Part shown: one piece after another, positions 50,600 to 63,881 of the stretch
Layout: the number at the start of each line of letters is the position of its first letter
Numbering within the stretch: the first letter of the stretch is position 1
DNA from: Adineta steineri
Taxonomy: Eukaryota; Rotifera; Eurotatoria; Adinetida; Adinetidae
DNA length: 64,000 nt
Direction of reading: 5' to 3'
Assembly (NCBI GenBank): GCA_905250115.1
Contig: CAJNOI010000054.1
Span: forward strand, 124,001-188,000
Made by a program: the position numbers and the translations under genes
Notes under the pieces: model-generated
What the model was told of the DNA's origin: nothing
Seen by the model: only the letters and a program-made list of their open reading frames with translations
Databases searched by the model: none

Positions 50600-51636
50600 A
50601 AGAAAAAAAGATTACAGGAATGTTTCAGGAAAAGAATAAAAATAGAATTTATATGTTCTTCTACTATGTTAAACAAAATAGTATTTCTCATTGCCATTTG
50701 AAATAAATAAATAAAACAAAATATCAATAAAATATTTTATAACTGCATAATCAATAAGAATACTATGAAAGTTTTCTGAAAACTTTATAAAATCGTAGCG
50801 ACTGACGAAGAAATTTCCTTTATTTATTTTAAACTGTTGATTTTATTTTTGATAATCAAATATTTTTTTTGCTTAACATATCGATCTAATCGTATAATAA
50901 GAAAGCAAAGTATTTTGTTTTAACTTTTCGAAGGTACATTCCTCTTAGTAAAGCGGTTAAAAACTCTTCATTAATGAATTCATAAATATGAATAGATCAA
51001 GCTTTTTGTTCAATCTAATATTAAAATTGATTTATAATAATAAAATAAAGTCAAACATTCGGAAATAGTTTATAATAACAAATAACAATGTTATCTTGTA
51101 ACTTCTGTATTTGCATCATAAATGTTAGACTAGCATTTGAACATTATGATCGTTTTTTAGTTACGATGAACGATATTACAAGTACCACAAACATTTATTT
51201 CATTAGAATGCATCTTGTTGTGATAAGAAGAAAAAACAGTAATAATCATCAACTAATATATAACAGCCCTTGTACGCTATTAAAAATTTGATCTGATTTT
51301 GACTATTGGTTTTATTAAATTTAATAACCGAGAAAAAACGTACAAATCTACTTCTCATTTATTTTGCTATTGTTTTCTTAAACTAACATATCTATAAAAA
51401 ATTTAGATGAATTACTTCTACCATATTACTATCAACTAAAACATATCGAAATTACAATTATGAATTAAACTATCTAATAAAACATAAAATACATTAAAAA
51501 CAGTACAAATACAAAATATTAAGATTTATTTTGATAATGTATTGATATTCATATTGCTGTGTACTTTGATCAGTATTAATTGATCTATCTGAATAAACAT
51601 ATTAGAGATTAATGAAAATATATATTAACAAGCTTA
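50600..51636. other. FKBP 3' flank and micropeptide gene 3' flank
   Basis: A+T-rich, with the FKBP AATAAA at 50635 and an AATAAA on the minus strand (TTTATT near 51524), about 110 nt past the micropeptide stop. A 67-codon plus-strand frame at 51088 shows no recognisable content. Confidence 0.5.
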
Positions 51637-51894
51637 CTATGATGAGTTTTTGTGAAATACAATGTATTTAATATACATTATAGTTGTTACAAGAGAAACA
51701 ATAGCAATACAACTCAGACCAACAATTAGTAGAGGCCAAGCTTCAGCAAAACCTAATCAATAGAAAACATAGAATAAAACCTATGTTCGTATATTAATTT
51801 CTGTTCACATGAAAATCAAATACAGTCATCTCATGTACAAACAATGTATTTATTATTCTATTTACATACCTAGAACTTCATTAGATAGTTTCAT
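51637..51894 (-). CDS. Spliced 46-residue single-pass membrane micropeptide
   Basis: Exons 51870-51894 and 51637-51752 (minus strand) are separated by a 117-nt intron with a GTATGT donor and an AG acceptor. The product is 46 aa: a short polar start MKLSNEVLG, then FAEAW, a hydrophobic segment (PLLIVGLSCIAIVSLV), then TTIMYIKYIVFHKNSS with basic residues at the C-terminal side. It is probably a small integral membrane protein with an internal Cys. It is too short to be detected as an open frame, and the support is the intron with in-frame exons plus a coherent transmembrane helix. It resembles known regulatory micropeptides only in architecture; no family is recognised. Confidence 0.55.
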
Positions 51895-53198
51895 GTTTAT
51901 GTTATTTTTATTAAATGAATGATGCACTATTACTATATTGACATGCAATCAAATAAAGCAATAAATATATATATCATAGATCTTCTTTTTCCTTCTCTTA
52001 ACTATTTTCACGTTGGTAGATCGTACCAATCGCATGTTTGTTATGTTCATTATAACGATCGATAGTATTTCTATAAAAAACTTTCTTTCTTTTTTTTTAC
52101 GAAGAATCTTATTGATACTTCCTTGAGTGCTATAATAGACGACACGATATTCTTATTTTTTTTATGAACTCAGTTCTTTAGTTTTTATCTATTTCGTTTT
52201 TCCATTATCCAAATATATATTTGCACGATAAACAAAAAATCAATGAACAATACTACGATCAACCCATTGATAATCACATTAATTTTCTTTTGTATCGAAA
52301 AAAGAAATAACAAATGTTCCTATTAATAAAATGTATTTTATCATAAATCAATTGATTTATGTGATGACAATAAATGTAGTTGGTTAAAATTTCAAAAGCG
52401 TTTAGATTTTTTTATTGAATATAGTATAATAGTTGTCAACTAATGATCAGAATATTCCTAAAAGGAGATCAGAGACAAAGACAGAAGTTTGTCAGCTCCA
52501 TAAATAAAACAACTTTTGTAGGAAAAAAATCAGAATAGTCTATACTCTCTTCAGTACGAGTATTAATACAACAAAAATCACACTTCATAAAGACGGCAGT
52601 GTATATAACGAGTAGAATAGATGGATAGTTTGCTTCATCTATGAATACATTGTCATGTAATACTAATTATTTGAAAAAAAATGACATTAATCTGTCTCTT
52701 CTTTCATAAAATGTAAGATGGCATAAAAGTTGTTTAACTGTGAAACAATTTGAATATCTCTATCACGACTCGACTGACCGAACTCATTATTTTTATCAAT
52801 GATTGAGAGATATTCACATTTCAAACTCAGACAGACAATGCTAACGAGCGCCTTTGTTAACTATCATTATTGATTTTAACAAAAAATAGGAGAGACTCAA
52901 AAGTCGGTTAACTGAAAAAGAAATTAAAGATCTTCATGACGGCTTGAGTAAACGAGCTGATTTTTCACCAGTAATGGAGGTATGTTCAAGCTTTATCTCT
53001 CCAGGTATGTCTATAAAATGAAGAGTACATAAACTGATCATTAATATAGAAGTCTGATTTGCTCTAGACCGCCCTCTATTTAAATATATTATTTTTATTG
53101 GTCGATGATCGATGAAAAAATTTTTTTTTCTTGTAATAACGAAAAAAAGATGAAGCTATCAACACGTCAATTCTTTCAAGTAGAAATTTTTCTTTTTC
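51895..53198. other. Intergenic with one exon-like fragment
   Basis: Upstream of both the micropeptide gene (minus) and the zinc-finger gene (plus). An open stretch at about 52891-52980 reads like coding sequence (RLKSRLTEKEIKDLHDGLSK then RADFSPVME) and ends at a GTATGT donor-like site. It has no start codon and no clear downstream partner. It may be an exon relic or part of a 5' exon of the zinc-finger gene. Confidence 0.35.
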
Positions 53199-54040
53199 AT
53201 GCCTATTAACGAACAAATTCGAACAATATTTGTTAAAAAACCATGTTTAATTCAATCATCTTCAATTATTTCTCAAACAGATGATAAAAATCCTTCTTAT
53301 TCATGTTCTTACTGCTCAAAATTATTTTCATCACCAAGTCATCTCTCACGACATATGCTTATACATACAGGTGAAAAACCATGTTTATGTTCGGAATGTG
53401 GTCAACAATTTAGTCAAATATCATCATTAGAACGTCATCAACGTACAAAACATGAAAAAGTAAAACAATTCCATACAGTAAATAATCATTTATATCAATG
53501 TACACTGTGTCATGAATATTTTTCTTTAAAACATAATTTAAAAATGCATGAAAGAAAATTACATCAAATACAAACAAATTTCTTTTGTAATATATGTTCG
53601 GCTTATTTTACATGTAATTCATCATTACAAAAACATCGAAATTTTCGTCATCGATCATTAACTAAAACACAACAATCGTCTATATCAAATGAAACTTCAA
53701 TAACTAAGACAAATAATATATCAGATAATTGGACGTTAATACAAAATAATCAAGTAAGATAAAATACTGAATTTATTAATTATGATTTTATAAAAATATA
53801 ATATCTTTTTTTCAGCTCAATTCAGATACTAATATATTTGATTCATCACCAACATCGGTATCTCACCCATCATCCGAAGAACAATCATCCGATTTTTCTA
53901 CTAAAAGATCTTCAATTAATAGTAATGATTTATTCAATAGCAATAATATAAATATTAGACAGACTGACAATACAAATAAACATTCCTATCAACAACAACA
54001 AGTTCATTATCAGATTCTTAAATGCAATGAAATAAATTGA
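53199..54040 (+). CDS. C2H2 zinc-finger protein, four fingers
   Basis: Probable nuclear DNA-binding protein of 259 aa from exons 53199-53753 and 53816-54040. Finger 1 (CSYCSKLFSSPSHLSRHMLIH) is joined by the canonical linker TGEKP to finger 2 (CSECGQQFSQISSLERHQRTKH). After a 20-residue spacer come finger 3 (CTLCHEYFSLKHNLKMHERKLH) and finger 4 (CNICSAYFTCNSSLQKHRNFRH). The rest is Ser/Asn/Gln-rich without a known effector domain. The ATG follows a T-rich stretch and is the first in frame. The specific orthologue is not recognisable. Confidence 0.85.
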
Positions 54041-57000
54041 TACAAAACAATACCATATTTTGCTTTTTTTTTATTTAAAAATTAATAAAAAACAAATTTG
54101 AATTAATACCGTTAGTAAATATTATATTTTCTATAATTATCATAGTAATATTACAGTCATACATAGAATAGATGAAATATATTATCGAAGTCTTTGATAC
54201 AGTCAAATTAAATCAAGAGATAAAAATATGAAGAATACCATTTCGATAATGAATTATGAAAATCAATTATCACTGTAAGATTACAGGCTTAGAAAGATAC
54301 TTCGCACATGCACTGGAAGCAAGTATTTTATTGTACCAGATCTAGGACTTTTGTGATGGAATGCAATTTCGATCAGAAATCGTATCATTGTCCCTATTTG
54401 GCATATCATCTACTAATTTTTGGATCATTTTTGCTGATAAAAAAATCGAAATAGACTAGATGTGATCGCACTCTCTCCCTCTTAAATCCGCCACTGTGCA
54501 CTACATATCTTTCTATAATCCTTCAATTTCATGATATTATCACTTTGTATAAAATTATGAGATAACATATCTATTAAAAGATTAGATATTAAATCCAAGT
54601 GTATTAAGATCTACTTAATTCTATTGAAATAATTTGTTATATAATATTATTATTTCATTTTTTTTCTAATGTTTATGTTTAATATAAATAAATATTATAT
54701 TTTAGTGCGTATTTTATTAATCAATTGAATCAATCCAATTAAGACTTCAATTATTTCTAGTAAAAAAACAAAAGTAAAATATTTATATATTCTTCTAACA
54801 ATATCATTAGTAGAAGTACATGTTTATATAGCTCTTTCATCAAGAATATATATATATATGGCAACCTAATGACATAGAGTCAAAAATATTTATTCTCTTG
54901 AGATTAACATGTCTGCCGTAAATAATTGTTTTGCCAATTTAGCAAAAATTCTCATATCTTCAATTTCTATTCAACACAATCATCAATACAATTATTTAAT
55001 CAAATAATTTTCTCAACTTGCTCACGCAAATTATTCTCTTTGTTGTCTATTGAATAGTTGATGTTTTTCTGAACAGCAGGAACAAAAAATTGAATCGATT
55101 TTATTTAATATATATATATATGATATTTTCAAAAAGATATGTCTCGATGACATAAAGATATTTTGAGAATATTAATGAACCATAATTATTCTATTTGAAA
55201 AACAAGAAATAATGAGTGAAGTTCTATCTACTAAATTAGTTGTAATTAATAAGATATGCGTGATTTGAATAGGATAGCAACTGAGTTTAAGCTAAAATCC
55301 TAGCACGCTATCTCATAAAAACAAATTAAGTAAGTAAAAAATCATGTTTTTTTAGTACTCTTTTACACCGATATTGTAGGGTTTATCCTACATTTACGGA
55401 TTAACATGACAAAAAAAAGATGAAGGTTTTCATTATATATTGATCAAATAGAAAGTTTTGTTTTCCGTTGATGTTAAATAAAATAATTTATTTTTCTTGT
55501 TAACATATATCAGTTGGATTCTTCTATTTTCAAGGACTTATTAAAGAACAACCTCATGCCTCTTATGACATTCATCAACAGATGTTATAAATTCCTTCAT
55601 ATATATATAACAATAGACCAATGTTCTATTTTGCTATCATACAATATTAGTAAATATTTGTCACATTTGTTAAAGTAATTATTCTAATAACATATAGAAT
55701 TTTTCTCCAGATATCATTACCCTAAACAAGTAACAATTACTTCAATCAATCATTGAGTGACATAAATTAAATTCGAAAAAAAATAAAATAACAAAGTCGA
55801 AATTTTTGTTGTTCAAAATGCAATATAAATAATTATGCTTTATTAGTATGAGTTAAATGATTGACATTGAAAACTTTTAATAATGTTCAGTATTAAAGTT
55901 AAATACTCAATCATGATGTTAGATTGCTCATATAATATTAATAAAATATGTCTGTATTTTAAGTAAATAATAATAAGTTTAACATGTTATTAAATTTTGC
56001 TCATATCTAAGTTATAATAAGAAGACGGAATTTATTTTTTTCTTAAGATTAATTGTGATAATAAACCAAGAAGAAATGAGTTTGAGTGATGAGAAAGAGA
56101 GAAAGAAAAAACGAGAGCAATCGAGCATATGTTGATTAAATTAGAGTAAATAGAATACATCAAACACTTTCGAGGTCTTTTGACAATTGAGTTGTCATAT
56201 ATATATGTGTGAGTATATATATTCGATCATCCCATGTGTTATTTCATATATTCCTTCTTTTTTGTTCATTGATATATATATAAATTATCTACGTTTTCTT
56301 TTCCTAATTCTTAAAAACTATGCAGCTGTATAAATATTTGTCTATTTTTTTGTTATTGGTTGACTATCGTAAACGGTAGAGTAGCATTCATCAATCGATT
56401 TTTTAGGTTCGAATAAAATATTTTAATTAGTTATTTATAAATAGCAATGAATTTTTTTTCTGTTTTTTTACTATATAAGTATTCACTATTTCATTAGTAT
56501 TATTATTCTTGAAATGTCAACGATGATGAAGCAAAAGAAGAACTATATAGTCCACAACCTGTTTGATTATTTGTCACGTCTCTCTGCCTCTCTCTCGTTC
56601 TTCTTATGGTACATGCTCTGGTGCTCTTACCATATTTTTAGAGTGTCTTTAACATCTTTTATTTTTTTCATGACAATATTCTTAATTGATACTAAGTTAA
56701 TTTCTGGTAATAGTTATACATAAATAAAAATTTTGTTATTTGACATCAATTGTTAAGATTATATTGATAATGATCAATAATTTTTTTCATCTATAATGCT
56801 TATATGAACTATATGTCTCATGAGTTTTAAGTTAAGCTAAGCATGATATAATCTGTCTATGCAGAATAATGTCTTCCTTTCTTCTCTTCTTCTTCTTCTT
56901 TTTTCTTCTACTACTCTTAATGTCGTCGTCGTTAACTATATGCTTGTCTTTTATCTCTAAAAGTCTCTGATCGACATGTTTACTTGTTGTAACTTCATAT

Positions 57001-58510
57001 ACATCGACGATAATATACATTCGAATAGTAATAATAATGCTAGTAAAACAGTCTTGATTTAATTCATCCATCGTTAACTAAATACTAGGAGATCTGTAGT
57101 TAATCTTCTTTTCTTAGTCTTTTAGGTTTTCTTCACTCTTCTTATTGAAAAAAGAAAAAGGTTTCTCATGCTATAAAACATTCATATATAAATACAACTA
57201 CATCTATAATATTTTTACTTTACTTTTAATCACGATAATGAAGATATATTCATATAGATATTTGTGTGTGTATGTGTAATTTGAAAAGTATGAACTAGTT
57301 AACATACATCGGATATGTGTTTGCGTGTTAATTACTTATATTCAATTCTGATTCTCTTCCCTTTATTAATTATTAAGAAGATATCCGTTATTAAAGATTC
57401 ACTAGTTTCCAATTCTATAAACATTAAAGCTCATTCGTGGTTGATTTGCGTGCAATACCTTTTTTTCTCTCTCTCTCTCTTCCACGTGTAAAATCCTTTC
57501 TTTTTTTCTCTACCTGTTTTTTCTTCTTCTTCTTCTTAGTTTGAATGTTTAAAAAGTGATCTCTTTTTTTCTCTCTCTCGTCTTATTTTCTTCGACATTA
57601 GTAGAAAAGAAAATGAGATGTTGTTCCGGCTTCGCACTATCAACTCACATAGCTCATAATTCACGGTTTGTTTTTTCTTATGAAATAGTCAAAATCCATC
57701 AAGCAATAAACATTTGCATTTTACAAACCTATAAATCTTCTTATGAGTTTTTTTTCTATTTATATTCTACGAGACAAAAGAAATCGAAGGTTATAAATAA
57801 GAACTTTAGTTTTTTCTAAAAGTAGCTAATGCAATCATTAAATGATTCATTATTTAGAGAGGAGAAGAAAAAAAAGATGACTAAAAGGAAATCGTGGGCG
57901 AGAGATAATAATATAATGATAGTAACATCGATGTATTCTTGTTAGATTATTTACTATATATTTCCGATAATAACATATTGCTATATAGTTCATTTTGTAT
58001 GTTGATGATAAAAATAGATCGAAACTAAATAGCTGACGAGCATAACAATTACAATATTCGAAGTTATTAATACGTCTAATCAGTGCACGAAATCGATGAT
58101 ACTTGCCGCCGAGATATTTATCATTTCATATGGTTTAGTTTGTGAATAATATGAACAGTAGACGACTGATTATCGTTCTCGTTTTTCCTTCTTCTTCTTC
58201 CTTCTCCGAATGATTGTAAAAACAAAAAAAGCAATCGAGTGTCAATAGTTCATAACATGCTTATCTAGTTCATTGATTTTCCGAAAGAGAAAAAAAAAAC
58301 ATACATCAATTGATGCTCGGTAGTTTCTAAATCTTTATGATATAATAACAAAACATTGAATAACTTCAATCGATTACGCATGTCTACGATTTTCTTTTTC
58401 TATTTTTAGTTAAATCTTTATGTAATGTATCAATACTATACATATAATTTTAAATGTTATTTACTATCATTGATTTAATTCAATCATTGATTATCTTAAT
58501 ATATTGAAAA
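54041..58510. promoter_or_regulatory. 4.5-kb intergenic region upstream of the SK channel
   Basis: Holds a decayed hAT-like MITE at 54338-54496, otherwise A+T-rich sequence. Pyrimidine-rich tracts (TCTCTCTCTC near 57468 and TTCTTCTTCTTCTT near 57520) and GA-rich patches lie in the last kilobase, probably SK promoter or 5' exons. Open frames at 56514, 57556 and 56832 (minus) have no recognisable protein features. Confidence 0.45.
54338..54496 (-). mobile_element. Decayed copy of the inner hAT-like MITE, reverse orientation
   Basis: Read on the minus strand it begins CAGTGGCGGATTTAAGAGGG and continues with GTGATC..., aligning with the start of the element at 63129. An internal ATTTTTGCTG block is shared, and it ends near the complement of GATCTAGGACTTTTG, matching the other terminus of that element. 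The distal few bases and target duplication are eroded. Confidence 0.7.
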
Positions 58511-61500
58511 ATGTCATCAGTTACTGCTTCATGTAATGCTCTTATTGGTCATCCAACATTTAGTCGATCAATTGAATCTCACAGTAGTGCTCATTCAGGC
58601 GATACAAATTATCATGGATGGCGTCGTGGAGGAACAATTTGTAGTGAAGATGTTGGTACTCAAACAGAAGCTATGGGTGGAAGTAGAGGACCTGGTGGAA
58701 GTGTATCAAGTAGTGGAAGAACATTATTAGGTGAATTAAAACGACGACGAGAAGATACAATTGTTGATATTAGTCTTGAATCAATGAAATATAATGGAGG
58801 TAATTTCGTTTATATATTTATGTCACTTACCAAACTTTTTCTTATTTATATATGTCAATGTAAACAGCTATCTAAATTAGTTAAATTCCATTCTCAAGAG
58901 AAGAAAAACAAGTCTCATTTCTTTTATACTATCATCGATAAATTCATCCATTAATTGTAAACGACATATCTAACCGAATTTCATTGCCATTAATGGCATA
59001 TATATATATATCTTTATGTTGAGCTTTTTAAAGAGAGGAAGAGAGAAATATGAAAAGAAAGATTGATAATTGATCAGCATTTTTTTTTTTTGCTTTTTTC
59101 TTTCTTTGAGTATGTCTTATTCTTAGCTATACCATTTCGTCAATTACAAAGACCTGATCGTTTACCACGACAAGGATCCCGTCAAAGTGAATGTGACGGT
59201 TCATTGCTTGGTGATTTCATGTCGAATACATCGCAACCAATTACATCCACTACTTTACATCCAAATGTTGAAAACCAAAAAAAAATGCCTACATCTACAA
59301 TATCAACAAATATTACCAATCCAACTGATTTAGCATCAGTTACAGTTTCAAGTCCTTTAACAAATATAAGTAATAGAAATCTAAATATAATATAATATTT
59401 CCTTAACTTTATTCCTTGTTTTACAGATGAAGCAAAAAATGATGAACGTGCAACACGAAAAGAATGTTATCGTTTAGGAAGACGTAAATTACTTTTTGAA
59501 AAACGTCGTAAAGCATCAGATTATGCTTTATTATCTGCTATGATTGGTCTTATATTCATGGTGCTTGAACAAGAATTAACAATGGCTAAAGTTTATGACA
59601 AGGTAAAAATGATTAATTACAGCTAAAGGATATAATATATATTCTAAAGAGATTAAAAAAAATGATTCGCTACTGAATACATATAAGTGATCTTTGATTT
59701 GCTTTCAAAAGAGCACTTGAAGTGTTCGCCTTTTTTTCTATATAGATATATATAAATATATATAAATGAAAAGCAACCTTCATCGCATTTGTACTTTCTC
59801 AATAGGGCTTTTTTTCAAATTAAAAATAGAGAGAATAAAGAATGTGAAGTATTTACATTCAACATAAAACATGAATCTATGGAAGAATGTAATTTATAAA
59901 TCTTCTTCCAAGAAGATTTATTATGCAGGAAACATTTGAATAGAGAGAAACACTAATGTCTTATAGTTGTTTTCTTTCTCTATTCTTCATTTCCTTTTCT
60001 TTTGCTCAATATATTACACTTTCTTCTTTTATTCTTCTCTAATAGTAAATGCTATAGTTATTCGCTGTAAAAAAACTAACGAAACAAAAAAAACTTAAAA
60101 TTTTGATGAAATTATTTTTTTTCTTAGAACAATTGGTGCTCATTACTTCTCAAATCATGTATATCTCTATCTACAATATTCTTAGTTGGAGCGATTATTT
60201 TCTATCATGCACTTGAAGTTAAAGTAAAAAGAAACAATATTTTTGATTGTAGTTGGTTGAATTATTCTTTTTTTCTTGTACTCATAGTTATTTATGATTG
60301 ATAATTGTTTGGAAGATTGGCGAATAGCTATGACATTTCAACGTGTACTTCAAATAGGTTTAGAAGTAACAAGTAAAATAAGAAAATTCTTCTGATATTA
60401 AAATATAATAATCATATTGAAAATATTTAGTATGTGCTATTCATCCAATACCAGGTAGTTTTGAATTTGACTGGACAACACATATGTCAAATAAAGCCGA
60501 TTATCATTTTCAATTAAAAACAGTTCGTGTCTATATTGATATATTACTTTCATTACCAATGTTCTTTCGACTATATCTAATATGTCGTGTAATGCTTTTA
60601 CATAGCAAATTATTTACAGGTTTAATATGATTATTATTTTTTGATAAATCAAAATAAATTTTCTTTTTCGTTATTATTATTATTATTGAATAGATGCATC
60701 ATCAAGAAGTATTGGAGCTTTTAATCGAATTAAATTTAATACAACATTTGTATTGAAAACATTAATGACAATATGTCCAGGAACAGTTTTACTTGTTTTT
60801 ATTCTTTCACTTTTTATTATTGCGAGTTGGACATTGAGAGCATGTGAAAGGTAAAATAAACTTTAAAATCGATTTGTTTTCTGCAATAATTTTCAATGAA
60901 GTTCTTTCAATGAATTTCTTAGCCACCATGATCCAAAACATCATGGAAATCTTCTGAATTCAATGTGGCTTGTTGCTATTACCTTTCTAGCTATTGGCTA
61001 TGGAGATTTAGTACCAAATACTTATTGTGGTCGAGCAATTTGTGTTGCATCCGGTGTAATGGTATGATATAGAATTTATATACTTGAATCTTTTGAGATA
61101 TTCACACATATAAATAAAATATAGATCATATACATGAATATAAAATTCTTATTTCTTCTTAATAGAAATATACAAATGCACGCACAAATAGTATTCTCAC
61201 GTGTATTTCCATAGATAATCTCAAGTCGTTCTTTCTTTCTATAAGATATATAATACTTAAATAAGCATGAAAGTATCTAGCCGCTTGTTTTTATATATAT
61301 GCGTATGATAGATGAACCTTTTTCAAATTCTCTATGTCGATATATCATAGATCATCATATACACTTCAAGAGCACGTAGGCGATAAAATATAAAAAAAAT
61401 ATTTTCTTTATAAGAATGCACGTATATATTTTCTATGCAATCTCATGAATTTTTAAGCATAAATAAAACGTAGTTCATCGAGTTTAAAAAATGTAAATAC

Positions 61501-62399
61501 GAATTTTTTGTTTCTTTAGGGTGTATGTTGTACAGCTACAATGGTTGCTGTACTTGCTCGTAAATTAGAATTAACACGAGCGGAAAAACATGTTCATAAT
61601 TTTATGATGGATACTCAATTAACAAAACGAGTATGTTCATTTTATGTTAATTATCATGTTATTATCATAATCAAATTTAGTTAAAAAATGCTGCTGCCAA
61701 TGTTTTACGTGAAACATGGCTTATTTATAAATATACAAAACTAGTAAAATATATAAATACATCTAAAGTACGTACACATCAACGAAAATTTCTTCATGCT
61801 ATTCATAGGTAAATATGATAAAAAATAATTTATTTAATTTCAAAAAAAGTAAAAAAAATATTATTTTTTAGTTTAAGAAAAGTTAAATTAGATCAAAGAA
61901 AATTAAATGATAATATTAATGCTGTATCAAGTATAACACGCGTAAGTAAAAAACAAATTAGATCAATTCAAAAAATATGAAAATTTTATTTTAGCTTCAA
62001 TCATCTATATATGATCTTGTATCACAAATGCTTACTAATCAAACTGTACTTGAAACGAAATTTCAAGATTTAGATACTAGAGTAACATCTTTACAAGTAA
62101 GAATTTTGTAACATGAAACTAGAGACATATTAAACAAATAGTTCAATCAGATAATTGCCATTGACTAGGAAGAAATGCTTTTTTTTTGTTTACATCGTAT
62201 TCAACTATAATAGACAGCTTTCTTTTTTTAGACACAAATTGAAAATTTACCAAATATAATAGCATCGACAGTTAGTGAACAAAATAATTGTTTGTGGCAA
62301 CGTTTAGAATCTCATGTTCAAAGACAATTAACTATGATACCACAACCATTACCAATAATATCCGTGACTTGTCCTCCTCAACGGCAAAATACTGTGTGA
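58511..62399 (+). CDS. Small-conductance calcium-activated potassium channel (SK, KCNN family)
   Basis: Voltage-independent K+ channel gated by Ca2+/calmodulin; sets afterhyperpolarisation in neurons. Thirteen exons join in frame to 650 aa: 58511-58799, 59127-59369, 59427-59602, 60128-60223, 60288-60372, 60431-60619, 60694-60850, 60923-61061, 61520-61630, 61681-61808, 61872-61941, 61995-62096, 62232-62399. A Ser/Gly-rich N-terminus of about 190 residues precedes six TM segments. Diagnostic blocks are [33 protein letters not shown], the filter [14 protein letters not shown] (GYGD at about 437-440) and [20 protein letters not shown], followed by the calmodulin-binding domain ([19 protein letters not shown]) and a coiled coil. 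The calmodulin-binding region is very close to that of vertebrate SK. A poly(A) signal is at about 62648. Confidence 0.97.
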
Positions 62400-63051
62400 T
62401 GTAGTTTTTGTTTTTGCTTTTTATTTTTCTTGTTTGAAATCTGGTGCTTTATGAAAACAAAATTCTTTTACAATACAAAGATTTCGGTTTTGGCGATTAT
62501 GTAATACAATCAATTGCTCAATAATTCAATTCACACATAGAGCAGAAGACATAAAACAATTTTTATTTTCATCATATGTTTATTTCATATATATGTTGTT
62601 TGTTTTTGTCGATGTTGTTCTATTTTTTTTTTCGTATTGTTAATAATAATAAAGTGATATACATTCTTAGACTATATGAAATCTTTAATCGATGTAAATA
62701 TTCTTGTGTGTTTATATATATATATATATACTGGCGTTTTTATTTTACATAAAGAGTTTTTTTTGACTGAACAAACGCAATATGGAAAATGCTTATGTTT
62801 TGTTAATGTTTTTTTATTGTACTTAATGAAGAAATTATTTTGTTTATATATATACTTATGTATTGTTTATATGAATAATAAACGTATGTCGAATAATATA
62901 CTCCTTTATATCAATAAAAAGTAGAAACTGCGAGAGAGAGCAATCAGTATATTTTGGTATGGATTAAATATGTATATTCGTGATACAAAAATATGTTAAT
63001 CGCATTAGTGCAATAGTGCATTTCGATATTTTTAATCTTTATGTACCTTAT

Positions 63052-63486
63052 ACATCAAGTAGAGACGTGTAGGGTAAGTATTTTCTATACCCTGACCCTA
63101 CCCTATGAAAATTTCTTTCACCCTAACTCAGTGGCGGATTTAGGGGAGGGCGACGGGTGTGATCGCCCCCTTTTCCGAATTTATTTTTGATTTTTTACAG
63201 CAAAAATGAACGAAAAAATAGGTTCACACTACTTCGATTGGACTCAACAAATAGCTTTTAGCCAAAATCGCCCCCCCTCCCCAGGTATGGCCCCCACTTC
63301 CAAAATCCTAGATCCGCCGCTGCCCTAACCGTACCCTACCCTAGTAATTGAAATTTTTTAATCAAAGAATGAGTATGCAAGAGAAAGATGTGGTTCTGTA
63401 ATGATATATCTAGTTAAAAAAACTTACTCTAGAGCTGCACTACTCTAAGATCCTCTTACCCTACCCTGCACATCTCTAACATCAAG
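63052..63486. mobile_element. Outer hAT-like MITE with 8-bp target duplication, interrupted
   Basis: Termini TAGAGACGTGTAGGGTA (from 63060) and TACCCTGCACATCTCTA (to 63478) are inverted repeats with two mismatches in 17. They are flanked by identical 8-bp duplications ACATCAAG at 63052-63059 and 63479-63486. Eight-base duplications and TAGRG-type ends indicate hAT. Without the inner insertion the element would be about 217 bp and non-coding. CCCTACCCT-like subterminal motifs recur at both ends. Confidence 0.85.
63121..63330. mobile_element. Inner hAT-like MITE inserted in the outer MITE
   Basis: Element 63129-63322 (194 bp) starts CAGTGGCGGATTTAGG and ends CCTAGATCCGCCGCTG, inverted repeats with two mismatches in 16. 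It is flanked by CCCTAACT (63121-63128) and CCCTAACC (63323-63330), a 7/8 target duplication. It is GC-richer than its surroundings, with no coding capacity. A related decayed copy lies at 54338-54496. Confidence 0.87.
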
Positions 63487-63881
63487 TTAAACGATTCTAT
63501 TTCTATTAATAGAACGAAAGGAATACATATGAATTGTTATTACATATTTTAGTAGGATTTCATAAAGTAATCAGGTGACCAAAAAAGAAAAAATACGTTC
63601 TAGTTCTTCTTTTTTCCTTTATTTATCAAAATCAAAGAGCAGAAAACTTAATGAAATAACAAAAAAAACGACTAAAGAAAAAGGAAAAACAAATCAACAA
63701 AAGAGGAGTGTATACATTTAACTGTATACTTTATCATCCTCAAAAACAAGAAAAGTATCCCACCACATACACACACACATACAACAATCACATACTGTTT
63801 TGTCTATGAATAACTGAGAACAAAACCGGTGATTTTAACATAAACAAAAAAAAACAAAAATCGAATATTGTTTTATCTTTA

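Larger units (their letters stand above)
62400..63881. other. SK 3'UTR and nested-MITE interval
   Basis: SK 3'UTR with AATAAA near 62648, an A+T-rich stretch, then the nested MITEs at 63052-63486, and the 3' flank of the minus-strand gene that runs off the window. An 82-codon open frame at 62676 is in low-complexity sequence. Confidence 0.5.

Noticed and set aside
56514-56723. 69-codon hydrophobic frame upstream of SK
   Set aside because: T-rich low-complexity sequence readily gives Phe/Leu-rich frames; no start context, intron or poly(A) support.
63081-63360. CCCTAACCC-like runs suggesting telomeric repeats
   Set aside because: The CCCTA motifs are not tandem hexamers and are explained as subterminal sequence of the outer MITE plus the inner target duplication.
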